Shown: positions 1 through 11,214 of the stretch, one piece after another
How positions within the stretch are numbered: the stretch's first letter is position 1
How the letters are laid out: the number at the start of each line of letters is the position of its first letter
NCBI GenBank assembly: GCA_030704615.1
Contig: CM060734.1
Span: 10,974,001 to 11,038,000, forward strand
Source: Takakia lepidozioides
Taxonomy: Eukaryota > Streptophyta > Takakiopsida > Takakiales > Takakiaceae
Length of the DNA stretch: 64,000 bases
Direction: 5' to 3'
Made by a program: the position numbers and the translations under genes
Notes under the pieces: model-generated
What the model saw: only the letters and a program-made list of their open reading frames with translations
The model's database searches: none
Told to the model about the DNA's origin: nothing

Positions 1-128
1 CCTCCTTGAATGCTTTGGGCACTCAAGGGTGCTTCAGCCCTCCCATACCTATCGCTGCCACTGCCCCCACCACAGGGGCAGCCCCTCTTATTCCCAACCC
101 CCTGCCCTCAAGGCAAAGGGCCGCGACA
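1..128 (-). repeat. gypsy-A 3' LTR, truncated by window edge
   Basis: Bases 1-128 match 6224-6351 with few differences, including the segment around the words CTTTGGGCACTCAAGGGTG and CCTCAAGGCAAAGGGCCGC. On the minus strand this is the first ~128 bp of the LTR, beginning TGTCGCGGCCC (TGTGGCGGCCC in the other copy), so it has the expected TG start. The rest of the LTR lies before base 1. Confidence 0.85.
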
Positions 129-1035
129 CACACCCCTACCAACAGGGAGTCGATGTCCTCATCGGCTTGTACATTTTGTGGAAACGAACATCCAAGTTGT
201 GGCGTCCCACATCAAGGAGTTTGTTTCCGTACCATGGCGTCCCATGGCAAAGAACCAAACCCCACACTTGACTCTACTCTCCACTAGCTAGTTCGGCCGA
301 CTTCCTCCAAGTCTCGGCCAAGGGTGGAACCTCTCAAGCTCCTCCCAGTGCACTCTTCTTGGCCTACCTCAAGGCCAAGGAATGATCCTACCCGATGATC
401 GAATTGCCTTACTGCAACAACATTGCTTGCGACCGCTCATGATGCCGCTTTTGGCATCACCTTGAGCAAGGGTTCACCTCGAATCTTCTTTTACTAGGAA
501 GATAACCTTGAACCAACCGCGCGCCCCAATCACTACAATTGGGTCCGCCTTGGAATGCTGGCCTGAGGTACGGGAACACGCCGAAGCCGCACTACGACTT
601 CGTCCCGAGGCTACACGATTATAGTACGTGAACGGAAGCACGTAGCTTCCGCGTTAGCCCGCACTACAAGGCAACCCCCTTGGTAGCGCAGTTATAGTAT
701 GCGCACGCGTCAGGTGCGCACTAGCACGTGAACTCCTAAAGAAGGCGCAAGTTTCCTTGCCCCTTTGGATGGAAGTCACCCGATTTTGGCACTGCGCAAA
801 CACATGATTAACCCAATTTACCTCTCCCACTTTTATAAGCTAGCATGCATTCTACACACTAGCCAACCACACCATGCATCACCATTCCAAACAAAATAGG
901 ACGCACAACATTTTGAACCCATTTCCTTTATAACAAATTTTTGTACAATACAAGTTTTTGCAATCGGATTCCTAAGCTAGCTAAACCGGGCTAAGCATGC
1001 ATTTCCTCCCCCACGCTCCAAGGTTGATGTCCCCA
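129..1035 (-). other. gypsy-A 3' internal non-coding region with polypurine tract
   Basis: No ORF of note lies between the end of the polyprotein and the 3' LTR. Directly next to the LTR (129-148) the minus strand reads a G-rich tract containing GGTAGGGGTGTG, a plausible polypurine tract for plus-strand priming. The remaining ~890 bp show no recognisable gene or repeat and are read as the 3' untranslated internal part of the element. Confidence 0.6.
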
Positions 1036-2061
1036 TCAACGCTTCTTCCGTTTTTGAGGTCGCCCTTCAAAAACTGCAACCGCCTCGGATGCGTTTCCCA
1101 TTTCTGAGGCACGCACCCAAGATGCCTCCACATGATGATAGCCCTTCCATTTGACGAGATACTCCGTTTCTCGGTTCTTGAACCTCCTCGACTTAAGTAC
1201 TGCCTCCACCTCATACTCAGGTTCATTTTCATGATCCAACAGCACAGGTGGCAGACGCAACACTTGATGTCGATTCGGACGCGCTTCATCTTTGAAGTAA
1301 GGCTTCAAAAATGAGACGTGGAATACTGGATGCACCTTGCTGTTTGCCGACAGCTCCAATTCATACATATCCTCATTCATAACCTTCCGGATGCGAAAGG
1401 GTCCCGCATATGGAGGTACGAACTTTGGACTCACTTCTGGAGGTAGTCGAAAATTCTTGATGTTCAACCATACCTCCGTGCCTGCCTCAAACTTCACTTC
1501 CCTCCGCTTCCGATTTGCTTGCCTTTCATACCGTTTCCTAGCTTTGGCAATGTTGTACTTTGCGAGCTTCAACAAACGCTCGCGTTCTTCCAGTACCGCC
1601 GCTACTGCCGGTTCCTCAACGTCCTGGGCGGCCCAACTTGTCGGCACCAGAGGTGCTTTTCCATAGACCAATATGAAAGGGGAAACTCTCGTTGCGGAGT
1701 GTTTTGTGTTATTATAACAGAACTCAGCCGCGTCTAAGTGTTCCACCCAGTCTGTTTGGTCTGCCGACACGTAATTCCGCAAGATCTGCTTCACTACGGA
1801 ATTCATTCTTTCCGTTTGGCCGTCGGTCGTAGGTTGGAAGGCGGTGCTCATCTTTAGCCTCGTCCCCATCTTCTTCCAAAGTGCCCTCCAAAATTTACTC
1901 GTAAACTTTGGATCGCGGTCCGAGACAATATCCTTCGGGACTCCATGATACTTTAAGACGTGGGCGAAGTAAAGTCGCCCTGTTTCATGTGCCGTTGCCG
2001 TCTCCTTGGTGGATGAAATGGTCCATTTTACTGAACCTATCCACCACCACCATGATTGCAT
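1036..2061 (-). pseudogene. gypsy-A integrase C-terminal half with chromodomain
   Basis: The frame encodes the second half of the integrase core, including HGVPKDIVSDRDPKF and the DGQTERMN catalytic Glu region. The SH3-like region GPFRIRKV and the VHPVFHVSFLKPY motif follow. A C-terminal chromodomain is present (EYEVEAVLKSR through YLVKWKGYHHVEASWV, about residues 280-325 of 341). Chromodomains of chromoviruses bind modified histone tails and guide integration into heterochromatin; that is family knowledge. The segment starts in a new frame relative to 1985-2740, so a frameshift lies near 2040, inside the integrase core. The stop codon near 1036 is the natural end. Confidence 0.9.
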
Positions 2062-2740
2062 CGAATCCTTTTGACAGCGGCATAGCAGTCATGAAATCCA
2101 TCGAGACGCTTTCCCAAGTCCCCTCTGGAATCGGCAAGGGTTGTAACAGCCCCGCTTGCTTTTTGTACTCGCTCTGGTTTTGTTGGCATGTGGTGCATGT
2201 CTTGACATACTCCTCTGCCTCCTCCCTCAGTTTGGGCCAGAAATACTCTTTCTTCAAGAGTGCCGCAGTGCGCTTGGCTCTGCCGTGGCCCGCAAACGGG
2301 CTATCATGGCATTCTCTCAAGAGGCTATCTCTGATCCCTCCCTTTGGCACGTAGAGACACTTTTGCTTATACCGGAACAGTCCATTTTGCAAGTGGAACT
2401 GCGATTTAACCCCCATCCTCAAGTCCTGCATCACGGACTTCGCCAGCTCATCCTTCCGGCAAGCCTTCCGGATCTTCCTTTGGAGCGCCGTCTCGCCTCT
2501 GTACACCAACAAAAGCTGCTGTTTTCTACTTAAGGCATCGGCCACCACGTTGTCTCGTCCCGGTTTGTACTGGATATCCACGTCGAACACCGCCAAAGTA
2601 TCTTGCCACCTAAGTTGTTTTGGGGACAACTTGGGCTGCGTGGCAAAATACTTCACCGTGACATTGTCCGTGAACACCTTCACTGGGTTGGAACCAACAT
2701 AGTGGCGCCAAAGCTCAAGACAGTGCACCACTGCCTTCAT
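1985..2740 (-). pseudogene. gypsy-A RNase H C-terminus and integrase N-terminus
   Basis: It continues the RNase H domain (VFTDNVTVKYF, then YKPGRDNVVADALSRK). It then carries the HHCC zinc-binding integrase head (HDSPFAGHGRAKRT ... CTTCQQNQSEYKK) and the first catalytic Asp region (MDFMTAMP). The frame is continuous with 2741-3430 except for one nonsense codon: the minus strand reads GAG AAA TAG ATG where family members have an acidic residue before MKAV. Frame is lost after FSKMDHFI near 2040. Confidence 0.88.
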
Positions 2741-3623
2741 CTATTTCTCGTGCGTCGGCCACCGTCGCTCCACTTCATTCAGTTTCTTACTTTCGTAAGC
2801 CACTGGGCGTCCATCTTGCATCAGTACACCCCCAATCGCGAAGTCCGACGCATCTGTATGAATCTCGAACGGACGATCGAACTCCGGGATTTTCAAGACT
2901 GGAGCTTCCGCCATCCGCTGCTTCAATTCAGCAAAAGCTTGGCCACAAAAGGTGTTCCATGCCCAGACTTTGGATTTACATAGAAGGTCTGACAGCGGCC
3001 CCGCGATCTTGGCGAAATTTCTCACATACTTCCGGTAGTAGGAGGCGAGTCCTAGGAAGGATCGCACTCCCGGGACCGAAGTCGGAGGCTCCCAGTCTAA
3101 GATTGCCCTCACCTTCCTGTCATCCATTCTGATCCCATCCTGTGTAATCACATGCCCCAGGAACTCCACTTTTGTGACCCCAAATTCGCACTTTGAAGCT
3201 TTGGCATACAGCTTTCCTTCCCGCAATTTCTGGAACACCCTTTTGAGGTGCTCCAGGTGCTCCTCCTTTGTTTTCGAATACACCAAGATGTCGTCGATGT
3301 ACACGATCACAAAGTCATCCAACCACTCCTGGAAAAGGCTGTTCATCAGCGTGCTAAAGGTCGCGGGAGCGTTGGTGAGTCCAAAAGGCATATGAGCCAT
3401 ACCTTGTCCTGCACGCAGTCTTCTCCTCATCTCCTTCCGCCACTCGAATTTGATGATAGCCGGAGCGCAGATCGATCCGGCTGAAATACTTCGCTCTTGC
3501 CAACCGATCGAAAATGTCGTCGATTCTTGGCAAAAGGTACCGGTTTTTTATAGTCATCTTATTCAAAGCCCTGTAATCGACACACATCCGCAGCGTCCCA
3601 TCCTTCTTGTCTGCGAATAGCAC
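2741..3623 (-). pseudogene. gypsy-A reverse transcriptase and RNase H start, frameshifted
   Basis: Two overlapping frames together make the RT. The first (3354-3623) has [17 protein letters not shown] and [15 protein letters not shown] motifs 1 and A. The second (2741-3430) has [12 protein letters not shown], the catalytic YIDDILVY motif and the connection region [12 protein letters not shown]. It ends in the RNase H start [17 protein letters not shown] and RRWPTHEK, followed by a TAG codon. The switch between frames lies at about 3390-3430. Another shift near 3620 separates it from the gag-protease frame. Such RTs copy genomic RNA primed by a tRNA; this copy is broken. Confidence 0.9.
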
Positions 3624-5371
3624 CGGGGCTTACTCGGCCAGATGTACCCCTTTGACATTAGATCTTTGAGCTGAGTCTTCAGCTCGACCAACTCTCTGTG
3701 GCTCAACTGGTAGGGCGCCTTGGCAGGCGGTTCCGATCCCGGTATCACCTCAATCTTGTGGTCAACTCTTCTTCGCGGTGGCAAGCCGCTTGGTAAATCC
3801 TCCGGCATCACATCCTGGTATTTCTCCAAAATCCCCTTGATCCAATCTGGGCTCGGCTCCCCATCGCCTTCTCCCTTCACTTCTCTAATATAGAGCAAAA
3901 ACTGGGGCTCGTGTGCCTCCTCCACGGCCCACTCCCTTGCTGACAGGAGGTTTATTCGCCCTCCCACGGGTTTGGGCGTTTCCGACACTCGTAAGACCTC
4001 GCCACCATTCCCACATGGCAACGTGACTACTCTCTTGCGGCCATCTATGACCGCTCCGGATTTGCTCAAAAAGGTCATCCCCAAAATGAGATCCACTCCA
4101 TCGATCTCGCAGATGGTGAAGTTCTCAAGTCCCTCCCAACTCCCCAGTTGAAGAGGAACATCAAACGCCAACCTTGTCGCCAATTGCGGTTCTCCTTTGG
4201 CAGAACGCACCTCAATAGAGGCCCCCACGTCACTTGTCGGGAGTCCCAGCTTTTGTGCTGTTGCCGGTGTCATGAAGGAGTGCGACGCTCCTGTGTCCAC
4301 CAACAACGACACGTTAGTTCCGGATATTATCCCATCCACGAACAATAACTGACTCCCTTTACGTAAGGCGCCAGTTTCCTGATACAACTCACAAGAAAAT
4401 TTGCCTACCTTACAAGTCCTGGCGACCACCGCTTCCACCAAGCGACTGATGGTATCTTCCGACAGCTCTGTGGTCGCCCGAGTCATGTTCAATTGCCGGG
4501 GCTTCGTGCACTTCTTGGCCATGTGCCCGGGCTCCCCGCAATTGAAACACACTCCCTCAAAGGTCGCCTTCTGTCCGCCATAAGCCGCTCCACCTGCTTT
4601 TCCTTTCGAAGCACCGGATGCCACCTTGACTTGTGAAGGCCCTCCCTTCGATTTCCACGTGCCATTGTCGCCGCGTGGCCTATCCCACTTCTTTTCCGGT
4701 CGGAAGGAGTCACCTTCCCGCCGGGTCTTCTTGTGGTTCAGCTCCGTACGGCCTTGTCTTTCACCCTTAGGGACATCCGAGAAACATTCAGCCCTCTCAA
4801 TTGCCTCATTCAAAGTCTTAGGTGGCCTCTCCTCCAACTTCCGCCTGGCCCATGGGGCCAGTCCCGCCACAAAGTTGAAGACCATTTCTGGTTCTGCCAT
4901 GTCCGCGACTTCGAGCAACAGCACATTGAAAGCTTGGACATATCCCCGAATGTCATCTGTTTGCTTCAAATTCCTCATCTTGTCCCGGGCGAGCCAGGAC
5001 GCGTTGAGGGGCACAAACTGCCTCTTCATCAATTCCTTGAACCCACTCCAGTTCAAGGTTTCCGGGCTTGGACCTCGGTCGTGAAGGTGTTTCTGCCACC
5101 ATTGTTGAGCATAGCCCCTCAAATAGGTGGGAGCCACTTCCACCCGATCCTCGTCACTCAACTTGGCCGCCCGGAAGTACTGCTCTAGCTCCAAGAGCCA
5201 GGTGTTGAGTGCCTTCCGATTTTGGACGCCCTCGAAGGTGCCGGGTTCCTTCGGCTTCACCTTAAACTTTGCCTTAGTGGAAGTGGTATAAGCCGCCTTC
5301 AACACGTCTTTCAACGTCTCGCCAAATTGCGCCAACAACCCTTCCCAAAAGGTTGCCGGCATGGGAGGCAT
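3563..5371 (-). pseudogene. gypsy-A Gag and aspartic protease
   Basis: A 602-codon frame. It contains a retrotransposon Gag capsid region (FRAAKLSDEDRV ... YAQQWWQKHL ... FKELMKRQFVP) and a CCHC zinc knuckle CFNCGEPGHMAKKC at about residue 275. A retropepsin motif LLVDTGASHSFM lies near residue 355 with its partner LILGMTFL. The start of the RT thumb/finger region (APYQLSHRELVELKTQLKDL) follows. The last residues after WPSKPR are out of frame. The ATG at 5371 is preceded in frame by TAA, CAG, so either this is the true start or a longer Gag has been cut by that stop. Confidence 0.9.
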
Positions 5372-5374
5372 CTG

Positions 5375-5623
5375 TTAGTCGGTCGGAGCTCTCAAGGATT
5401 CCTCAGGCTCCGACTCCTCAGATTCCTCCTGCTCTTGAGCGGCCTCGTTTTCGGAAACATGCATCGCTTCCTCAAACGGCCACCTCGATGACACGTCGCC
5501 CCCATCGGGCTCACCAGGATCATCATCTTTTGGGCCATTCCGCTTTCGCTTTGGCTTGCCCGACCCCATGATGAGGCCAATCCCAAGGACGATCACGTAC
5601 TGAACTCTAAGCTCTGATACCAA
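5375..5623 (-). other. Open in-frame stretch between PBS and gag
   Basis: Eighty-two codons are open from the primer binding site to a TAA two codons before the Gag ATG, in the same frame as Gag. The stretch is charged, with a basic segment KPKRKRNG and an acidic tail rich in Glu and Ser. It has no ATG at its beginning; the first ATG in frame precedes GSGKPKRK. It may be the original Gag N-terminus cut off by a nonsense mutation, or merely leader sequence. Confidence 0.4.
5611..5622 (-). promoter_or_regulatory. gypsy-A primer binding site (initiator Met tRNA type)
   Basis: The minus strand reads TGGTATCAGAGC here, the standard complement of the 3' end of plant initiator methionine tRNA. It lies two bases inside the 5' LTR end at 5625, the expected position for priming minus-strand DNA synthesis. 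Confidence 0.9.
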
Positions 5624-5624
5624 G

Positions 5625-6351
5625 TGTCGCGCACCTCACTTCGGTAAGCTCCCCCCTCAAGTCATAGTTACTCGCTTGATGCGCGCGCCTAACTCCCAAC
5701 CTGGCCGCCGGGCCAACTTGGAGCTTCGGCTGCTCACCGGGACATAACGGTCCCCCCCTTGATCTCCCAAAGAACCCTCCAACGATTTAGAACCAGCGGA
5801 ATTCCCTTTGGTAATTGGCAGTCCGGAACAGCTCCCCACTCTTTGGTCGCTTTCCGGCTCGCTCGCTTACTCACTGGCTTTTGGTCACCAACGGGCTTGC
5901 ACCGTTCTCGGGGTTACTACTCCCTATATATACTTCTGTAGCTGTCCGCGGGGGTTTCACAAACAACCATGCCATTTTATGGCGAACCACCACGAACACC
6001 CTCGACTCCCGGTGATGAGTCACGGTGAGTCTTGGCCCACTCACCACGGCCCCTATGGACCGTGATGAGTCCCAAGACTCCCCACGACTCCCACCACAAG
6101 GTCTCCGCCCCAGGGTGAGTCCTATGTCACCCCCACTAAGTCCCGCTAAGCTACCACCACCCCTTGTGGAGCCACCCCCACCGCAACCCGGTGTGCGGGG
6201 CTCCACCTAGTGAGCGCCTCCGCCTCCTTGAGTGCTTTGGGCACTCAAGGGTGCTTCATCCCCCACATACCTATCGCTGCCACTGCCCCCACCACAGGGA
6301 CAGCCCCTCTTGTGTCCTGACCCCCTGCCCTCAAGGCAAAGGGCCGCCACA
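5625..6351 (-). repeat. gypsy-A 5' LTR
   Basis: On the minus strand the segment begins TGTGGCGGCCC at 6351 and ends GCGCGACA at 5625, so it has TG...CA ends. It is 727 bp long and directly precedes the PBS. Its first 128 bp recur at 1-128. It should hold the element promoter and polyadenylation signals; no individual element was mapped. Confidence 0.88.
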
Positions 6352-8595
6352 TTGAATGTACAAGCATTGGAAACTTAGCCTCTTTTAGAAGCTGGTTACT
6401 TTAGGACACTTGATACCATGCCAAACTGATATGGATGGATCTTTTGTGGCCAAATCCAGACCTTGGTTATATGCCCTCGAATGTTTACCTATTTTCCAAA
6501 ACGGTAAGACATTGGTAGATGTGAAGAGAATGATTCAGGCATTGTATTCAAGTTGCTTTAGGATAAATAATACCAAAGTAACCTGCAGGCCTGATGGGAT
6601 GAACAATTCAGATTCTTTGTGTTTCCTATGGATGATTGCATGGCATGTAAATCTGATTACAGCCTGTTATGGTAAGGATTTCCCTACCCCGGACATAGAA
6701 CTTGGTCTTGGGGCATGGAATAAGAGGTGGGAACATTACTCTACCCTACCACTGAAATTACACACCAGCCCCAGACCTAAAACAGATCATGGGGCAAAAA
6801 ACATGGTGTCAATAAGTGACTTGATGTGCAAAATAGGGCAGCTGATTACACCCTGTTGTATAAGCTGCCAAATATCAGTCTGTAACCCTGCTTTGGTGAT
6901 GTTCTTTATGTAAAGAAATGCTCTTATTTTGTTCTTAAGCCTTCTATGATCATAAATGGCTTCTTTAAGACCAACAGACATTTCCAGCCATGAACAGTGA
7001 TCAATGGATCTTTATTTGGACATGGATACTTACTGCTCAGTCACTTTGGTATGTCCAATGATACAAAGAACCCAAAACTATACTAGTTTTTGGGCCAACA
7101 ATAAATTAGGATGGTTGGTTGTGCCTTGGTATGTAAGCTGACCAAAAAATACAGACTGAATGACATGGCATGTCATGAATGGCACTTTTTAGCATGCTAA
7201 ACAACGGTTTCCTGCTATGAACAGTGGTAATTGAGTCTCTAATTTTCCCCACCCCCCCCCACCCAGAGACTTCATTGACTTTGAAGTCAGGGATTTGTCA
7301 TAAAGCTGACTTGTGTGATGAAGAATGGTTGATAATGAGGCTGATTCGTCGTTAATTTTACAATGACCTTGTCAGGTCTTTGTCTATGTCTCGACGAGAC
7401 ATAAGTATCTTCCCTCTCTGATTTAGACCAGTGTACTTGGTGGTTCTTGTACACATTATCAACCAATCTCCCTTCTGTTTTCAGTTTTATGTTTGATTTA
7501 CTAACACCTTGGTCTGAGCATGACAAAAGGTTATCAAATATGTTCATGATTGAAGTGATGAACCCAAGGCAATGGGAAGGCCAAAGCCATGAGATATCAG
7601 CCTCCTCTCCCGCCATGACCATGGTGTGGAGCAAGCAAGTCCTTCATAAGGTAAGATCTTCTCCAGCAAAAATATGTTGGCTAATTGGTCATGGAGAGTA
7701 AGGCATCCTTGAAGGTACCTGAGATAAGCATAGAACATCCATAGGGCTTCTGAATGCTGAAATTTTGAGCTAGGCCTTGGTAAGACAGCTTGCTGGAGTA
7801 GACGTGTACACCTTATACATGATCCGGTCAATGCACATTACTCTTGTTTGCCAGTCCCCTGTAGCCGATGCCTTATGTCAGATGTAGATACCTTATGATA
7901 AGAATGAGTTCCATTTCTTTGGCTCAAATGTTTCCATGTTTCTCCTGGTTATGGCTTTGCTCTTTATAGCACCATAAAAAAATACCCAATTATGATATGC
8001 TGCTGGTAGATGTTTGTCTGAATATAACCAGGTGGTAAACCCCTGCCAGACTTCATTACCTAAGTCCCAATACCTGCCCCCTTTGATTTTGTACACATGT
8101 TTTACCCAAAACAAGGGGTGGGTAAACACTAAAAGTCTAATATAAGATTTCCTGATTGTTACTTTATGACAATCATTTGGGCGACTATCTCTTGTTCCCT
8201 ATGGCATACTGATGTGACAATGGAGCAATGATATGACAAGCTGATGGCTTTAAAGAGAGCTGGTAACATGCTACAATGTAGGGCAGACCTGTTTTCATGA
8301 CCAGACAGTGTTCTTGAATGTACAAGCATTGGAAACTTAGCCTCTTTTAGAAGCTGGTTACTTTAGGACACTTGATACCATGCCAAACTGATATGGATGG
8401 ATCTTTTGTGGCCAAATCCGGTCCTTGGTTATATGCCCTCGAATGTTTACCTATTTTCCAAAACGGTAAGACATTGGTAGATGTGAAGAGAATGATTCAG
8501 GCATTGTATTCAAGTTGCTTTAGGATAAATAATACCAAAGTAACCTGCAGGCCTGATGGGATGAGCAATTCAGATTCTTTGTGTTTCCTATGGAT
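6352..8595. repeat. AT-rich DNA with a 280-bp sequence repeated 1.96 kb apart
   Basis: Bases 6352-6632 recur at 8314-8595 with only a few differences. The first copy begins exactly at the gypsy-A LTR edge (6351/6352) and the second ends exactly at the putative gypsy-B LTR edge (8595/8596). Both flanking elements therefore appear to have cut the repeat. It could be a tandem array with a ~1,962-bp unit, or long terminal repeats of an older element; no PBS or PPT was found next to either copy. No coding region is convincing in the 1.7 kb between; ORFs there are short and unlike known families. A C-rich run lies at 7248-7262. Confidence 0.7.
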
Positions 8596-8693
8596 TGTCG
8601 TGCGCATACGCATCGCTACACAACTACATCGCTGTCCAAACCACACCACACATATATGCACAATAAAGTAGTCTGCCACAATCGCCCCCCTAG
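8596..8693 (-). repeat. Putative short gypsy-B 3' LTR and polypurine tract
   Basis: Read on the minus strand, a G-run (CTAGGGGGGCGAT, 8681-8693) is followed by an 85-bp segment starting TGTGGCAGAC and ending CGCACGACA. The purine-rich tract followed by TG...CA is what a 3' LTR should look like, although 85 bp is very short. The 5' LTR is not in the window, so the length rests on the ends alone. The inner half closely matches the terminal repeat of the small element at 27552-28159, which supports a real boundary. Confidence 0.55.
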
Positions 8694-8932
8694 CTGGTGG
8701 ATAGGTCCTTCTAACTCCAAATAGCTACAAGATGTAATAGCCACAACCGTACTAAGTCCTCTATCACTGTCCCTATTGTACTCAAACTCTAAAGACCAAG
8801 AGGCCGAGTACAAGAGTAGCCCCATCGTTAGTCGTCATCTTGCAATCTGTGAACTTGAGCCAGGCCAGGATCTCGTGTGTTCAAGGTCTCATTGCATTTC
8901 TTGTTAGCCTCCCATGGTTGTATCCACTCCCA

Positions 8933-9262
8933 CTATCCAATGCATTGTGGACATAACCAATCCCCATCCGGAACCATCTCAAGAGGTGGAGTCAAGCATC
9001 CCATATGCCAACCTCTAGAGCATCGATCACACACCAGCATGGTGGCTGCCCCTTTAGCAGACCCACACAACATGCACCTCAAACTTGCAGATACCACTGC
9101 CAGGTTTGGGTCAATCTTGCCATCGACATTTGGAAGGTGACATGGCGCACAATTACGCACATGGTCCTTCCAAGTTATGCCATCCCGACCCTCCAAGACC
9201 AAGACGCCTGAGGGCAAGACCTCTCGAACCCTCAAAATAACACGTCCTGCAGTCACATCCAA
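8933..9262 (-). pseudogene. gypsy-B polyprotein C-terminus: PHD-type zinc finger
   Basis: One hundred and nine codons continue the integrase frame after a single TAG (9281-9283); the six intervening codons are open. Residues 1-60 look like the SH3/GPY-type end of the integrase (VLPSGVLVLEGRDG). Residues 63-107 form a C4HC3 PHD finger with Cys63, Cys66, Cys78, Cys81, His86, Cys89, Cys104 and Cys107. The typical Trp two residues before the last Cys pair is present (GDWLCPQC). PHD fingers read histone H3 tails, often by Lys4 methylation state, so a role in targeting integration is inferred. It takes the place that the chromodomain has in gypsy-A. Confidence 0.88.
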
Positions 9263-9280
9263 GGTCGTAGGAGCAGTCTG

Positions 9281-10018
9281 CTATAGATAGACATAGTCAC
9301 CAGGGTTGAATCTCCGAACCCTAGGACGATAGCCCCCACCACGTATGGTAGCATACCTCAACGTATCACGGTGTTGTGCAATGGCAAGGTTCTCGAAAGC
9401 CATGGGCATGACTTTCTTGAACAACTCTGCATGCTGCTCACATGCACGTGCCCACACGTCCGGATCGTCAAGGTTAAGAACTGTAGCAGCTTCCCTACGA
9501 ATGGATGTAGGCAAATCCGGCTCTTGGCCAAAGAGAAGAAAGTATGGTGAGAAGGAGGCAAGTGATGCTTGCTTGTTGAACCTGTAGCCCATGGCTAACC
9601 AGGGTAACTGAAGGTCCCAATCTCCTAGGTGTCCCTTCTGCAAGCCATACTTGCGCAAACCCCTCTTTACTGTCTGAACAACTCTCTCTGCGAAGCCATC
9701 GGCCTCAGGATGATCCCGAGAAGTGGTGCGGTGGTCTATCAAGGCCTTGTCACACAAAGCCTGAAACTCCCCCAAGAACTCTCTCCCTTGGTCCGTGAGT
9801 ACCTTAGCTGGAGCACCGAATTGGCTAAGCACACAATCCAAGAATGCATACGCAGCTCCCTCACTAGCCTTATCAGGCAATGGAACCAACTCAATCCACT
9901 TGGAGAAGTGCTCCACCATCACCAACACGTACTTGTTGTGGCGCATGGTCAGTGGCAACGGCCCTGCGAAGTCAAGACTCCACCTGTAGCGCAATCCCAT
10001 GATCGGAAGAGGGTGCAA
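9281..10018 (-). pseudogene. gypsy-B integrase core
   Basis: The retroviral-type integrase fold is clear. The first catalytic Asp lies in SLDFAGPLPLT, the second in VLTDQGREF, and the Glu in HPEADGFAERVVQTVKRGL. PYFLLFGQEPDLP and RVRRFNPGDYVYL follow, the latter ending at a TAG that was probably CAG. The DDE triad is intact, so the lesions are the flanking stops rather than the active site. At the start, the TAA at 10019 interrupts the frame between the HHCC region and the core. Confidence 0.9.
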
Positions 10019-11122
10019 TTATGGAGTATGGGTGTTGAATGAAGCACGCACCCTGTCACACACCATGCACCTAGCCACAAATTGTTGCACCTCTGTGTGC
10101 ATACCACGCCACCAATATTGCCCCTGCAGTAGACTATGAGTGCGTCGCACCCCAAAATGCCCCAACTCCTCATGGGCATGCCGCACTAACCATGCCCGCT
10201 GTGTTGGGTGAGGCACAATCCTCACTCGACCATCCTCCCACACTTGGAGCAGGTGTGTCCCCTCCCACTTGAACCTCTTGGCTTGTTGTAGGATCCGATC
10301 CCTCTCCTTGGCAATCACAGTGGCTGCCGTGTCTCCAGTGCAAAGATAGTCCAACACAGCTGAATCCTCATGTATATCTTTGGCGCCACCTTGCTCATTG
10401 CTGGCCTCAGGGTCCTCAGACACTTGATCCTCAGTCATCCTTGTTGCAGGTCCAACCTGGCCTTCCGCTGCCAAGATACACAGAAATGCAGATGCATGCC
10501 ATCCGGGCACCATCTCCTCGTCCGTCTCACCATGCCACCGAGCTCCAGTGTCATCCTGCTGGCTCGTGCATGGATTGCGACTCAACCCATCTGCATTGCG
10601 ATTGACCAAACCCGGTCGATGCACCACCTGAAAGTCATACTCTTGAAGGATGAGTGCCCACCATGCAAGCTTCCCCGTAAGCTTGTCTGACTCCATCAAC
10701 CACTTGAGTGGTTGGTGATCCGTGACAAGGGTGAAGAGATTGCCGTATAGATAGCACCTGAAGTGTGCCACGGCCCACACTGCAGCTAAGCATTCTCCCT
10801 CATATGAGCTATACTTAGACTCGGCAGCATTGTTCGAGCGGCTAGCGTAAGCCACTACGAACTCTCTTCCCTCATCATCCACCTGTGTGAGCACCGCTCC
10901 AAGCCCCAGCATGCTCCAATCCGTATGAAGCTGAAAAGGACGCCCCCTGATAGGTCGTCTCAAGATGGGCGCCGAGGTCAACCTCGCCTTGAGCTCTTGA
11001 AAAGCTTGTTCTTGCTCATCTTCCCACTGCCACTCCTGGTCCACCTTGGTCAGCTTGGTTAGAGCCTTTGCAATGGCACTAAATCCCTTAACAAACCGTC
11101 TATAATAGTTTGCTAACCCCAT
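10019..11122 (-). pseudogene. gypsy-B RT connection, RNase H and integrase zinc region
   Basis: It begins with the connection motif MGLANYYRRFVKGFSAIA. It runs through RNase H (HTDWSMLGLGAVLTQ; ASRSNNAAESKYSSYEGECLA; VTDHQPLKWLM; NADGLSRNP). It ends with the HHCC integrase head (HAHEELGHFGVRRTHSLL ... CMVCDRVR). The frame closes at a TAA immediately before the integrase core. Upstream, the frame holds a TGA just before the connection motif. Confidence 0.9.
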
Positions 11123-11214
11123 GAAAGCTCGAACTCAGCTCACATCCGTGGGGCGTGGAACCTGTGCAATGGACTCTACCTTAGTCTGCTGTACCCCCAA
11201 TCCTCTAGGATATA

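Larger units (their letters stand above)
1..6351 (-). mobile_element. gypsy-A: Ty3/gypsy chromovirus, degraded full-length element
   Basis: This is an LTR retrotransposon read on the minus strand. The right LTR (5625-6351) is its 5' LTR. The first 128 bases repeat the end of that LTR and are the start of the 3' LTR, which runs out of the window. Between them lie a primer binding site, one gag-protease-RT-RNase H-integrase reading region ending in a chromodomain, and a purine-rich tract. Domain order PR-RT-RH-IN places it in Ty3/gypsy, and the chromodomain places it among chromoviruses. The coding region carries at least three frameshifts and one nonsense codon, so this copy should not be autonomous. 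Target-site duplications cannot be checked because the left end is outside the window. Confidence 0.93.

Noticed and set aside
9345-9989. Plus-strand ORFs opposite the gypsy-B integrase
   Set aside because: They are mirror frames of the minus-strand domains and have no recognisable content.
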